DNA of 16,219 bases from positions 1-16,219 of the forward strand of contig CAYPYI010000033.1 in NCBI GenBank assembly GCA_964415085.1, written 5' to 3'. The notes beneath the pieces were generated by a model that was not told where the DNA came from, made no database searches, and worked only from the letters and a program-made list of their open reading frames with translations. Source of the DNA: CAYPYI01 sp964415085 (lineage in GTDB: Bacteria; Bacillota; Clostridia; Tissierellales; Tissierellaceae). Shown here in pieces: positions 1 to 8,030 of the stretch. How positions within the stretch are numbered: the first letter of the stretch is position 1; every line of letters starts with the position of its first letter. The position numbers and the translations under genes were made by a program.

Positions 1-18
1 TTCTTTTAATTTTATCTA

Positions 19-123
19 ATCTTATACTAAAAAAATATTATTGTCAAATATTATTTTCAAGATAATTTTTCCTATTTCTTTTGCTTAGTTAGTAATTCTA
101 ATACTTTTTTTTAATTTTGTCAA
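19..123 (-). promoter_or_regulatory. Leftward promoter(s) for a gene beyond the left edge
   Basis: On the minus strand a TTGACA box (118-123) is followed after 17 bases by TAGAAT (95-100), five of six matches to the -10 consensus. A second TTGACA (42-47) is followed by TAAGAT at 17 bases (19-24) or TATAAG at 15 bases (21-26). Both point out of the window and lie just past the aldehyde dehydrogenase stop codon. No gene, hairpin or open frame is evident in bases 1-128, so I read this as the promoter region of an unseen leftward gene. The first promoter is the better of the two. Confidence 0.5.
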
Positions 124-128
124 GTTTT

Positions 129-1463
129 TTAAAATAAAGTTTTAATCTCTAAAAATTCATCTATACCCCATTTTCCACCTTCACGCCCAAGTCCTGACTG
201 TTTATAACCACCAAAAGGTGCAGCATGAGTCCTTAATCCTCCATTTATTATTACCATTCCTGTTCTCATTTTACCTGCTACTTCATTTGCTAACTTTTCA
301 GGTCCAAATACAGCTCCCGATAGACCATATTTACTATCATTAGCTATTTCTATAGCTTCCTCAACTGTATCATAATAAATAACTGATAAAACTGGTCCAA
401 ATATTTCATCTTGAGCTATTGTCATATCATTTCTTACTTCCGTAAATATTGTTGGCCCTACAAAGTATCCTTCTGATAGTTGTGGTACTTCTCCTAACAA
501 TAATTCTGCCCCTTCTTCAATTCCCTTTTCAATATAATATTTAACTTTATCAAATTGTTTTCTAGTTGCTAGTGGTCCTAATAAATTCTTTTCATCACTT
601 GGATCACCATATGTGTATTTCTTACTCTCTAAAAATAATCTCTCTTCTAACTCTTTTTTCATACTTCTAGGAGCTATTAATCTTGAAAGTCCACTGCATG
701 ATTGTCCAGTATTTAAAAATATACTATTTAAGTTTATAAACATAACCTTATCTAAATCTGCTCCTTCCAAAACTACTGAAGCTGATTTGCCACCTAATTC
801 CAGTCCTAATTTTTTTACAGTTCCCAATGCCTTTTGTGATACTTCTATACCACCTTGTGTAGAACCTGTAAATGATATCATATCAACATCTTTGTGTCTT
901 GCTATTATATCTCCAACTTCTTTTCCTGCTCCTGGAATCATATTAAATACACCATCTAAAAAACCTGATTTATCTATAGCATCCGCTATATAGTAAGCTG
1001 AAATAGGAGTTATTTGACTAGGTTTTAATACAACAGTATTTCCTGCTAATAATGCTGGTGCTATTTTCTTTGTTATTTGTCCAAATGGGTAATTCCATGG
1101 TGTTAACGCTCCCACAACTCCAATAGGCTCTTTTACTACTCTAAACTTCTCATAATCTTCTATAAAGTTCATATGTTTAATCTCATCTATGAAATTCTCA
1201 ACATCTTCTAAATAAGGTAAAAAGTGTGCATTTTTTGCAAATTCAACACTACAACCTAACTCTAAATGAATAGCTTTTGATATTTCTTCTGTATTTTCAT
1301 AAAGATTTTTTATAAATCTTTCCATCATTTCTATTCTTTCTTCAAGTGAAATCTCTTGCCATGGTAAAAAAGAATCCTTAGCTGCCTTAATAGCTTTATT
1401 TACATCTTCCTCATTACATCTTGGAACTTGTGCAAAAATTTCCATATTAGCTGGATTTTCAAT
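129..1463 (-). CDS. NAD(P)-dependent aldehyde dehydrogenase, 5' end lost in assembly gap
   Basis: Oxidises an aldehyde to a carboxylic acid with NAD(P)+ in the cytoplasm; the substrate cannot be read from the sequence. The 444 residues after the gap hold nearly the whole aldehyde dehydrogenase fold. Counted from the gap, there is the oxyanion-hole motif PWNYP (122-126), the cofactor-binding Lys in VVLKPS (147), the general-base Glu in LELGG (222), the nucleophile Cys in GQSCSG (256), then EIFGPVL and PFGGYKQSGLGREGG near the end. Family members are usually about 460-480 residues, so roughly 25-30 N-terminal residues are missing. The frame stays open through the N run to an ATG at 1613, but those 16 residues (MFKKYL...) read through AT-rich DNA next to a terminator and are not homologous-looking. 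The true start is probably inside the gap. No terminator is visible after the stop codon. Confidence 0.9.
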   Translation of the reverse strand: MENPANMEIFAQVPRCNEEDVNKAIKAAKDSFLPWQEISLEERIEMMERFIKNLYENTEEISKAIHLELGCSVEFAKNAHFLPYLEDVENFIDEIKHMNFIEDYEKFRVVKEPIGVVGALTPWNYPFGQITKKIAPALLAGNTVVLKPSQITPISAYYIADAIDKSGFLDGVFNMIPGAGKEVGDIIARHKDVDMISFTGSTQGGIEVSQKALGTVKKLGLELGGKSASVVLEGADLDKVMFINLNSIFLNTGQSCSGLSRLIAPRSMKKELEERLFLESKKYTYGDPSDEKNLLGPLATRKQFDKVKYYIEKGIEEGAELLLGEVPQLSEGYFVGPTIFTEVRNDMTIAQDEIFGPVLSVIYYDTVEEAIEIANDSKYGLSGAVFGPEKLANEVAGKMRTGMVIINGGLRTHAAPFGGYKQSGLGREGGKWGIDEFLEIKTLF

Positions 1464-1563
1464 NNNNNNNNNNNNNNNNNNNNNNNNNNNNNNNNNNNNN
1501 NNNNNNNNNNNNNNNNNNNNNNNNNNNNNNNNNNNNNNNNNNNNNNNNNNNNNNNNNNNNNNN
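1464..1563. other. Assembly gap of exactly 100 N
   Basis: A run of exactly 100 N, the conventional placeholder for a gap of unknown size. It removes the start codon and N-terminus of the aldehyde dehydrogenase. The missing coding part of this family would need about 80-90 bases, so the real gap may be close to this size. Confidence 0.98.
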
Positions 1564-1565
1564 TA

Positions 1566-1571
1566 ATTATA
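1566..1571 (-). promoter_or_regulatory. Candidate -10 box for the aldehyde dehydrogenase gene
   Basis: A perfect TATAAT on the minus strand sits just upstream of the gap that hides the gene's start, and downstream of the MATE terminator. The -35 region (around 1589-1597) is only T-rich and matches poorly. If real, transcription would begin inside the gap. Confidence 0.4.
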
Positions 1572-1614
1572 CCCTATTTTAAAAATAAAAAAAGAAAGAT
1601 ATTTTTTAAACATA

Positions 1615-1642
1615 GAAAAAACTGAGACATAGTCTCAGTTTT
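1615..1642 (-). terminator. Terminator of the MATE gene
   Basis: A perfect 10-bp stem (1619-1628 with 1632-1641, arms AAACTGAGAC and GTCTCAGTTT) closes a three-base loop and runs into T residues on the minus strand. It lies 28 bases past the MATE stop codon. The plus-strand side is also T-rich, so it may work both ways. Confidence 0.85.
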
Positions 1643-1669
1643 ATTTATAGCAAAATATTTATTTTATTA

Positions 1670-3025
1670 TTAAATTATATCTATATAATTTTTCTTAACT
1701 TTTCTTTGTATTATTATTGATGTTGTAACCCCAACTAATTCTGCAACAGGATAAGCTATCCATACATAATTTAGTCCAAATTGTGACATAAAGTATGCAA
1801 GTGGTAATATTACGATTATCTGCCTTAATGCTGTTATAAGTAAACTAAATTTACCTAAACCTAAAGCTTGGAAATAAGTTGAGTTTATAATACCTATTCC
1901 TGCAAATATATAACCTAAAGAAATTATTCTTAAAGTATATACCCCCATATCAACCATTTGATTTGTTCCATCAAATATAGAAATTAATTGTGCTGGGAAA
2001 ACTTGGAATATAAATATTCCTATACACATTATTGATATTGCAATTATTACCCCATATTTATGGGCTTTTGTAATCCTATCTTTATTTCTTGCACCATAAT
2101 TATATCCTATAATAGGAAGAACCCCTTGGCTTAAACCGAATACAGGCATAAATACAAATGACTCAAGTTTTAAATAAATTCCTAATACGGATACTGCAAG
2201 TTCTGAATGTGTAATAATAATCAAATTCATTACAGTCGTAACTAGTGCTGTTACTGATTGCATTAATATACTTGGGAAACCAACTTTATAAATATCTTTT
2301 ATGATATCTAAAGAAAATTTAAATTTAGAAAAATCTATCTCTATTATTGTCTTTTTTCCAAGTAGCATATATAAACCTAAACTAGCACCAACTGCTTGAC
2401 CTATTATAGTTGCAATAGCTGCACCTCTAATACCTAAAGCAGGAAATCCAAACAACCCAAAAATCATTATTGGGTCAAGTATAATATTTGTTATAGCACC
2501 AACTAGTTGAATAATCATAGGAGCTAACATATTACCCGTTCCTTGTATGGTTTTTTCTATTGTTACTTGAGTTAAACTAAAAATTGATAGCATACTTACT
2601 ATGCCTAGATACTCCATACCCATTTGTTTTACATCTGGTTCTTGAGTAAAATAATCAAAAAAGCTTTCTAGAAGTGTAAATCTAAATAATAAGAAAATTA
2701 ACCACGATAATATTATAAGTATTAGTCCATGCATTGCACCTTGATTAGCTCTTTCTTCTTGGTCCGCACCTAGAGATCTTGATATAAATGAGTTTATACC
2801 TACCCCTGTACCTACACCAAATGCTACTATAATAATTTGAATTGGATATGATAAAGATGTTGCTCTAAATGCTTTTTCACTTAACTTTGCAACAAAGTAT
2901 GAGTCAGTTATGTTATACATTGCTTGAATAAGCATTGATAACATGGCTGGAAGTGACATTTTAATAATTAGCTTCAAAATATCCTCATATCCCATAGGAT
3001 TTTTTGCTTTTATATTATTTTCCAT
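1670..3025 (-). CDS. MATE-family multidrug efflux transporter
   Basis: An integral membrane antiporter that exports drugs or metabolites using a Na+ or H+ gradient. Its 451 residues are the usual MATE size and are almost entirely hydrophobic segments consistent with about twelve helices in two halves. The first helix region has the family pattern of Pro followed by ALYN-like MYNITDSYFV (about 37-46), and the loop after helix 2 has SRSLGAD (83-89). The second half has the matching QGVLPIIGYNYGAR stretch typical of the MepA/DinF-like branch. The start is set by AGGAGG six bases before the ATG. It has its own promoter and terminator, so it is probably transcribed alone. The substrate is unknown, and no adjacent MarR or TetR regulator is present to suggest one. 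Confidence 0.9.
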   Translation of the reverse strand: MENNIKAKNPMGYEDILKLIIKMSLPAMLSMLIQAMYNITDSYFVAKLSEKAFRATSLSYPIQIIIVAFGVGTGVGINSFISRSLGADQEERANQGAMHGLILIILSWLIFLLFRFTLLESFFDYFTQEPDVKQMGMEYLGIVSMLSIFSLTQVTIEKTIQGTGNMLAPMIIQLVGAITNIILDPIMIFGLFGFPALGIRGAAIATIIGQAVGASLGLYMLLGKKTIIEIDFSKFKFSLDIIKDIYKVGFPSILMQSVTALVTTVMNLIIITHSELAVSVLGIYLKLESFVFMPVFGLSQGVLPIIGYNYGARNKDRITKAHKYGVIIAISIMCIGIFIFQVFPAQLISIFDGTNQMVDMGVYTLRIISLGYIFAGIGIINSTYFQALGLGKFSLLITALRQIIVILPLAYFMSQFGLNYVWIAYPVAELVGVTTSIIIQRKVKKNYIDII

Positions 3026-3054
3026 AACTACCTCCTTTTTTTGCTACAGTAAAG

Positions 3055-3083
3055 ATTATAACACAAATATAATAATATGTAAC
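3055..3083 (-). promoter_or_regulatory. Promoter of the MATE gene
   Basis: On the minus strand GTTACA (3078-3083, four of six matches to TTGACA) is followed after exactly 17 bases by TATAAT (3055-3060). The start point would fall about 20 bases ahead of the AGGAGG ribosome site of the MATE gene. The rest of the 258-base space between the MATE and aminopeptidase genes shows no gene. Confidence 0.6.
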
Positions 3084-3249
3084 TTCTTTTTATAGAGAAA
3101 TAATATTTAACAAAAAAGTATAATTTCTACTATTCGTTCTTTTTTATAGAATCATGTAAATTTCAACAGTTATAAGCATATACTCACTTCTCGTAATTTG
3201 TATATATAAATAAGAATATAAATTAGTATAAACTATCTAATTAATGAAC

Positions 3250-3279
3250 AATGGTGTAGAGATTTATCTCTACACCATT
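3250..3279 (-). terminator. Hairpin after the aminopeptidase gene
   Basis: A perfect 13-bp inverted repeat (3250-3262 with 3267-3279, arms AATGGTGTAGAGA and TCTCTACACCATT) around a TTTA loop, five bases past the M18 stop codon. On the minus strand it is followed by GTTCATTAA, a poor T-tract. On the plus strand it is followed by the better TTGTTT. It most likely ends the leftward transcript or protects its 3' end, but the missing U-run makes this less certain. Confidence 0.6.
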
Positions 3280-3283
3280 TTGT

Positions 3284-4585
3284 TTATAAGTCAAAAAATT
3301 CTATAAATGATTGATATACATAATACTGATCTTTAACTCCACCAAGTTCTCTTACTGAATGCATTCCAAGTAGTGCATTGCCTATATCAACAGATGATAT
3401 ATTAAGCTGTGTAGATGATATAGGTCCTATAGTTGAACCACCTCTTGCATCAGATCTATTAGTAAATCTTTGTACTGGAACTTTTGCAAGTCTACATATA
3501 TATTCATATATAGCACCTGAAGTACTGTCTGTAGTGTAAGCTTGATTAGCTGCCATCTTTATTACTGGTCCAGCATTAATAACAGGCTGATTAGTAGGAT
3601 CTGCTTTTTCTGTAAAGTTAGGATGAATTGCATGAGCTTGATCAGCTGAGATTATAAATGATCTTTCTAGAGCTCTTAAAAACTCTTCCTCATCTTTACC
3701 TAAGCTTAAGGATATTCTTTTTAAAATATTTTTAACCATAGGACTAGCAGCACCTTGTTTAGTAGTGCTTCCTACTTCTTCGTTATCAAATGCGATTAAT
3801 ACATTAGTTGCATCTGTTCCTTGAGAATCTATAAGTCCATTTATTCCTGCATGAACCATACCTAGATTATCTAATTTTCCAACAGAAATAAATTCCTCAT
3901 TTAAGCCTATTAGTTGACCTTTTTCAGTTGCATATAAATATAACTCAAAATCCAATATTCTATCTATTTCTACTTCAAGTTCATCAGCAATTAAATTTAA
4001 AAGAAAGTTTTCTTTTTCAAACTCTTCATTAACCATCGCAACTAATGGAAGTGTATGTTTTTGAGCATTGTATTCAAATCCACTATTTACTTCTCTATTC
4101 ATATGAATAGCTAGATTTGGAATAATCATTAAAGGTTTCTCAAAATCTATTAAAAATTCATCTGGATCTAATGGATGATCACCCTCTAAACTAACCTTTC
4201 CTGCTAATGATAGTGGTCTATCAAACCATGATGATAAGATAGGTCCACCATAAACTTCCGTATTAAGCTTTAAATAACTATTATTTACTAGCATTTCAGG
4301 ATTTGGTTTTATCTTAAACCCAGGAGAATCAGTATGTGCTCCAACTAATCTAAAACCTTCCTCTTCTAATTCATTTTGTCCTATTTTAAAAGCTACTAAA
4401 GCTGAATAATTTTTTATAGTGAAATATTTTCCACCTTTTTCTAATTCCCACTTATCTTCTAAAAATAGTTCTTCAAAATCATTTTCTAATAATAGTTCTC
4501 TAGTTAAATCTACAGCATGAAAAGCCGTAGGGCTATTATCTATGAAACTAATTAAGTCTTCTGCTAATTCTTTTTCATTAAACAT
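3284..4585 (-). CDS. apeB: M18-family metalloaminopeptidase (aspartyl aminopeptidase type)
   Basis: A cytoplasmic zinc exopeptidase that removes N-terminal residues, often acidic ones, from peptides. At 433 residues it has normal family length. The two-metal site is complete: His84 in GAHTDSPGFKIKP, Asp238 in KLDNLG, the Glu pair 268-269 in FDNEEVGS, Asp313 in SADQAHAIHPN, and His408 in GMHSVRE. The conserved NRSDARGGSTIGPI block (375-388) is also present. The start is supported by AAGGAGTG seven bases before the ATG. The unknown 211-residue gene ends 22 bases upstream and there is no terminator between, so the SLH gene, that gene and this one may form one leftward transcript. The symbol apeB follows common use for clostridial M18 peptidases. 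Confidence 0.93.
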   Translation of the reverse strand: MFNEKELAEDLISFIDNSPTAFHAVDLTRELLLENDFEELFLEDKWELEKGGKYFTIKNYSALVAFKIGQNELEEEGFRLVGAHTDSPGFKIKPNPEMLVNNSYLKLNTEVYGGPILSSWFDRPLSLAGKVSLEGDHPLDPDEFLIDFEKPLMIIPNLAIHMNREVNSGFEYNAQKHTLPLVAMVNEEFEKENFLLNLIADELEVEIDRILDFELYLYATEKGQLIGLNEEFISVGKLDNLGMVHAGINGLIDSQGTDATNVLIAFDNEEVGSTTKQGAASPMVKNILKRISLSLGKDEEEFLRALERSFIISADQAHAIHPNFTEKADPTNQPVINAGPVIKMAANQAYTTDSTSGAIYEYICRLAKVPVQRFTNRSDARGGSTIGPISSTQLNISSVDIGNALLGMHSVRELGGVKDQYYVYQSFIEFFDL

Positions 4586-4607
4586 TCAATCACTCCTTGT
4601 AATATAT

Positions 4608-5243
4608 TTAAATGAATAAATATTTTTTATTCAAATATGTTTTAATATTTTTTAACATTAAGGGATTATTATCCAAATCATTAAACATTCGTTTTATATC
4701 ATCAATATTAAGTTCTAAGTCTTCTTCTAATAAATTTATAAGATCTATATCATCATACTCTCTTATTAAAGTATTTCCCAAGATTTGAATATTCCTATAA
4801 AAATTAACCCTTGCAAAAACTATATTTTTATAACTAAACAACTCATTAAACTCATCTAATAAATTATCTAAATCTCTGACTGAAAAATCACATTTCAACC
4901 TATCTATGTTAGAGTAGAAGTAATCTAAACTATCAACTAGTTTTCTATATTTTCTTCCAGAATATTGTTCACAAATTCTAAAAGTACTTTCTCTATCTAA
5001 GCAATCAAGCAATATAAATCCTTCTCTTTCTCCCATTATTCTAGAAATAAAACTGGATGGAATAATAATATATTCTATAAATTCTAAAACATCCATGAGT
5101 CTTGGAAATGATATGCACTCGCTATAAACATTACATGATTTTTGATTAACCTCGGCAAATGTTAAAATATATGAGTTAAGCTTTAATTCAAATGTCTTTT
5201 CACTTTTTATATAGTTTTCCCAAAAATAAAATCCTCTAGGCAT
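4608..5243 (-). CDS. Protein of unknown function, translationally coupled to the SLH protein
   Basis: I do not recognise this 211-residue protein. It has no signal peptide and no clear membrane helix. It is rich in aromatic and acidic residues, with a helical, acidic C-terminal half (for example DIDLINLLEEDLELNIDDIKRMFNDLDNN). Three Cys lie between about residues 37 and 90, without a metal-binding pattern. The chosen ATG lies inside the last codons of the SLH gene (8-base overlap) and has no ribosome site of its own, which suggests translation by re-initiation. No other plausible start is nearby. The tight overlap suggests linked function with the secreted SLH protein, but a cytoplasmic protein and an exported one would not meet directly. 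That it is a real gene follows from the long uninterrupted frame and its placement. Confidence 0.75.
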   Translation of the reverse strand: MPRGFYFWENYIKSEKTFELKLNSYILTFAEVNQKSCNVYSECISFPRLMDVLEFIEYIIIPSSFISRIMGEREGFILLDCLDRESTFRICEQYSGRKYRKLVDSLDYFYSNIDRLKCDFSVRDLDNLLDEFNELFSYKNIVFARVNFYRNIQILGNTLIREYDDIDLINLLEEDLELNIDDIKRMFNDLDNNPLMLKNIKTYLNKKYLFI

Positions 5244-5841
5244 TTGGTCTATAGTTATTTTTTATAATATTATCTGTTCTTGAAAGTAAAGCTACTAACT
5301 CTTTAACATTTAATATTCCCTTAGGATTAATTGTATCATTTGCGACTCCATTTACAATAGATATTTTATTTAAGTACTGTATAGCATTTTGTGCATAATC
5401 ACTAATATTATTACTATCTTTAAAAACTCTAAATTCCATTGTCACAGGTAGTTTTATGTCTAAACTTTCAAGTAAATTACTTATTATTACAAATGCTTCT
5501 TCCCTAGTAATTTCTCGATCTGGCTCAAATTTATTTTCTCCAACTCCATTTGCAATACCTAGTGCTACTGCACTTATTATATCTGGGTTGTCTACATCAT
5601 CTAAGATTACTCCTATTTCAGGGATTTCCTTTTTATATTTTTTATAAATTAAAAATGCTTCTTTAGTAAATTCTTCTCTAGTAACTCTTTTATTAATATC
5701 CATATTTTTACTATTATTATAGTATTTAACTATGTCATCTTCATACACTGAAAACCAAGTCTTATCTTGGGAACTTTTAGCATACAATGTATTAGATGAA
5801 ACAATTGATAATACTATTAACATTACTAATTTCTTTTTCAT
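5236..5841 (-). CDS. Small secreted protein with S-layer homology (SLH) repeats
   Basis: A 201-residue exported protein. Residues 1-21 form a Sec signal peptide: MKKK, a hydrophobic core, and a likely cut after LYA. The rest is mostly SLH repeats, the modules that bind pyruvylated or other secondary cell-wall polymers. Two clear repeats are at about 80-125 (VDNPDIISAVALGIANGVG, FEPDREITREEAFVII) and 140-188 (YAQNAIQYLNKISIVNGVA, INPKGILNVKELVALL). A partial one is near 48-64 (NKRVTREEFTKEAFLIY). There is no room for a separate catalytic domain, so it could be a minor wall-bound or structural protein. Wall anchoring usually needs three repeats, and the first is incomplete here. The start is fixed by a GGGGGATGAG stretch just before the ATG. 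The next gene starts inside this one. Confidence 0.85.
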   Translation of the reverse strand: MKKKLVMLIVLSIVSSNTLYAKSSQDKTWFSVYEDDIVKYYNNSKNMDINKRVTREEFTKEAFLIYKKYKKEIPEIGVILDDVDNPDIISAVALGIANGVGENKFEPDREITREEAFVIISNLLESLDIKLPVTMEFRVFKDSNNISDYAQNAIQYLNKISIVNGVANDTINPKGILNVKELVALLSRTDNIIKNNYRPNA

Positions 5842-5876
5842 CTCATCCCCCCTATATTATATTTCACTATATTTAT

Positions 5877-5906
5877 ATTATATACATAATCATTAAGCTT
5901 AAACAA
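5877..5906 (-). promoter_or_regulatory. Candidate promoter of the SLH gene
   Basis: On the minus strand TTGTTT (5901-5906) is followed after 18 bases by TATAAT (5877-5882). A second TATAAT at 5856-5861 is too close to the ribosome site to be the main start. The site lies between the SLH gene and the terminator of the upstream operon. Confidence 0.5.
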
Positions 5907-5923
5907 ACAAATAACAAATTTGT

Positions 5924-5949
5924 GAAAAAAAAGATCTCCTAAGAGATCA
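5924..5949 (-). terminator. Terminator of the NifX/MinD operon
   Basis: A six-bp stem GATCTC/GAGATC (5933-5938 with 5943-5948), four-base loop, then eight T residues on the minus strand (5925-5932). It starts one base past the stop codon of the last operon gene. The stem is short but the form is classic for a rho-independent terminator. Confidence 0.85.
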
Positions 5950-6306
5950 TTAATTTTCACAATTTCCTTCATGTTCATGCTTGTTACATATTGAGTTGGA
6001 AGATTCTACTTTTCCATTAATAAAATCTTCTATTAGAAGATTTATATCTCCACTTGCTCCAGTTATAACATTTATATTTTTTTCTTTGAATATATCTATA
6101 GCTCCTTTTCCCATTCCACCAGAAATTATTGTATCAACATTTTTATCATGTAAAAAAACTGGTAAAAATCCAGGCTTATGACCAGGATTTTCTATATATT
6201 TTTGTTCTTTAACCTTACTCTCTTGAATTTCTACTAATGTAAAACCCTCACAATGTCCAAAATGCTCACATACTTGATTTTTCTCAGTTGCTATTGCAAT
6301 TATCAT
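5950..6306 (-). CDS. NifX/NifB-type dinitrogenase iron-molybdenum cofactor family protein (Cys/His tail)
   Basis: A 118-residue protein of the PF02579 family, small RNase H-like folds that carry or bind metal-sulfur clusters (NifX, NifY, the NifB C-terminus and the orange protein ORP). Family marks are CEHFGHCEGF (13-22), SGGMGKGAIDIF (62-73) and ITGASGD (81-87). The tail CNKHEHEGNC (107-116) is a likely metal-binding end, often seen in these stand-alone clostridial proteins. Its ATG overlaps the TGA of the preceding ATPase gene (ATGA), with GGAG upstream, so the two are translationally coupled. No nitrogenase genes are near. It therefore probably belongs to an ORP-like metal-cluster system rather than nitrogen fixation. 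The cluster type and partner are unknown. Confidence 0.88.
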   Translation of the reverse strand: MIIAIATEKNQVCEHFGHCEGFTLVEIQESKVKEQKYIENPGHKPGFLPVFLHDKNVDTIISGGMGKGAIDIFKEKNINVITGASGDINLLIEDFINGKVESSNSICNKHEHEGNCEN

Positions 6307-7184
6307 TTTAAAACTCCTTTCATATTTTCCATCGTATTTTTGTATAAATTTTGTAAGTCCTCTTCAACCTTTAAATTACTTCCGAGTAATGATTTTCCAT
6401 CATTTAAATATTTTATAATTTCTTCATCATATCTTATCTTACCTAATACTTTAAGATTCTTTTCATGTGCAAATTTTATTATTTGATTTGTATAATATTT
6501 ATTTAAATCATATTTATTTATACAAATACCTACAGGAATAAAGAATTTTTCAGCTAATGATAATATTCTCTTTAAATCACTTATTCCAGATAAACTCGCT
6601 TCAGTAACAATTAGAGCAAAGTCAACGTTATTCATAGAAGCTATTACTGGACAACCAATACCTGGAGAACCATCTATTATTATTAGCTCTTCTTCATTTT
6701 TTTCTTTTATTTTTTTGTATAAATTCTTTTTTACTTCAGATACTAAAAGACCAGAATTTCCACTGCCTATGCTTAGTTTTGCTGTTGAAAATATAAATTT
6801 TTCTTCATCATATAAATATAATTTTCCAGATCTATTTTTCTTCATTATAATACTCTTAGTTGGGCATATTTTTTCACATAATCCACAGCCCTCACATAAA
6901 TATTTATTAACTATTAGTTTTTCATTCTCTTTTCTTATACTATTAAATGAACAATTATCAATACATAAATTGCAGTTTGTACACGTATTATTATTAATAT
7001 AAGCTTTTTCCATAGCATAGAAATCTCTTTCCATTTCATTTGTAGTATCTATCAATAAATTTAGATTAGGTGCATCAACATCACAATCACAAAAATATTT
7101 AATTCCTTTATATTTAATAAAGTAATTTGCAACAGTAGTTTTTCCAGTTCCTCCTTTTCCACTAATTATTAGTAATTGTTTCAA
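6303..7184 (-). CDS. MinD/Mrp-superfamily P-loop ATPase with inserted double 4Fe-4S ferredoxin domain (copy 2)
   Basis: A 293-residue SIMIBI ATPase with a ferredoxin insert. The deviant Walker A is KGGTGKTT (10-17), followed by CDCDVDAPN. Two complete CxxCxxCxxxC motifs (Cys68/71/74/78 and Cys97/100/103/107) would hold two 4Fe-4S clusters. The Walker B region IIIDGSPGIGCP (168-179) is followed by the VTEASLSGISDLKR switch typical of this group. The start is TTG at 7184, chosen because AGGAGG lies seven bases upstream and no ATG fits. The gene overlaps the preceding ATPase by 23 bases. Its paralogue directly upstream suggests that the two form a heterodimer, as in the ORP cluster of Desulfovibrio. 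The likely role is ATP-driven assembly or electron delivery to the NifX-like partner, which is inference. Confidence 0.9.
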   Translation of the reverse strand: MKQLLIISGKGGTGKTTVANYFIKYKGIKYFCDCDVDAPNLNLLIDTTNEMERDFYAMEKAYINNNTCTNCNLCIDNCSFNSIRKENEKLIVNKYLCEGCGLCEKICPTKSIIMKKNRSGKLYLYDEEKFIFSTAKLSIGSGNSGLLVSEVKKNLYKKIKEKNEEELIIIDGSPGIGCPVIASMNNVDFALIVTEASLSGISDLKRILSLAEKFFIPVGICINKYDLNKYYTNQIIKFAHEKNLKVLGKIRYDEEIIKYLNDGKSLLGSNLKVEEDLQNLYKNTMENMKGVLK

Positions 7185-8022
7185 TATATGACCTCCTTTT
7201 GATATCTTCTAAAATTTCTTCAAATATAACTTTATATTCGTATCTATCATCAACCAAAAGAGTACCATTTGAGATAGAATTTGATATTTCTTTATCAAAA
7301 AAGAAGGTTTTATAAATATAAATAGCTTTTTCTTTGCAATATTTCTCAATTAAATTCTCTTCTTCTAATGCTTTATTAACTATAACTCCAAATGGTTTAT
7401 TAAATAAATTTAGCAGGCTATGTACCATTTTAAAATTTTCTAAACCAAATATTGTAGGTTCAGCTACAACGATACAGTAATCTGCCTTATAAATACTATC
7501 CATAACATTACAATCAACACCAGGTGGAGCATCTATTATAATATCTACATTATTTAAATCTTTCACCTCTGTCATTAGTGAAGATATTATTTCTCCACCA
7601 GAGGATTGTTTTATATTTAAAAATCCAGATAATATATTAGTGTTCTTGTCCTTAGCTATTTCTATCCTACCAATATTTGTTTTCTCATAAGTAAGAGCCT
7701 TCTCTTCACATAAGTATATGCATGCTCCGCAAGAATGACACATCTCATCAAAAATATATATCCTATTATTAATAAAAGAAATGGCATTAAAATTACAATT
7801 ATCTACACAAGATTTACATTTAATACATTTTTTTTCATTAAAGGATGGAATCTTTTTATATATATTTTTATATATAATATTCTCCCTATTAAAGAATAAA
7901 TGCCCATTTGGTTCTTCAATATCACAGTCCAAATAATATGAGTTATTACTTACTCTTGATAAATTTGTAGAGATAAATGTTTTTCCTGCACCACCTTTTC
8001 CACTTAATACAGCTATCTTCAT
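7162..8022 (-). CDS. MinD/Mrp-superfamily P-loop ATPase with inserted double 4Fe-4S ferredoxin domain (copy 1)
   Basis: A 286-residue paralogue of the next gene with the same plan. It has Walker A KGGAGKT (9-15), DCDIEEPN (32-39), two CxxCxxCxxxC motifs (Cys66/69/72/76 and Cys95/98/101/105), and DAPPGVDCNV (164-173) followed by VVAEPTIFGLENFK. After the P-loop threonine it has Phe where most relatives have Thr or Ser, a difference from copy 2. The start is clear: AGGAGG five bases before the ATG. It lies eight bases after the first NifX-like gene, in a four-gene operon. Known relatives are the paired ferredoxin-ATPases coded beside the orange protein in sulfate reducers. Partner and reaction are not known for Clostridia as far as I can tell. 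Confidence 0.9.
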   Translation of the reverse strand: MKIAVLSGKGGAGKTFISTNLSRVSNNSYYLDCDIEEPNGHLFFNRENIIYKNIYKKIPSFNEKKCIKCKSCVDNCNFNAISFINNRIYIFDEMCHSCGACIYLCEEKALTYEKTNIGRIEIAKDKNTNILSGFLNIKQSSGGEIISSLMTEVKDLNNVDIIIDAPPGVDCNVMDSIYKADYCIVVAEPTIFGLENFKMVHSLLNLFNKPFGVIVNKALEEENLIEKYCKEKAIYIYKTFFFDKEISNSISNGTLLVDDRYEYKVIFEEILEDIKRRSYIETITNN

Positions 8023-8030
8023 ATTACCTC

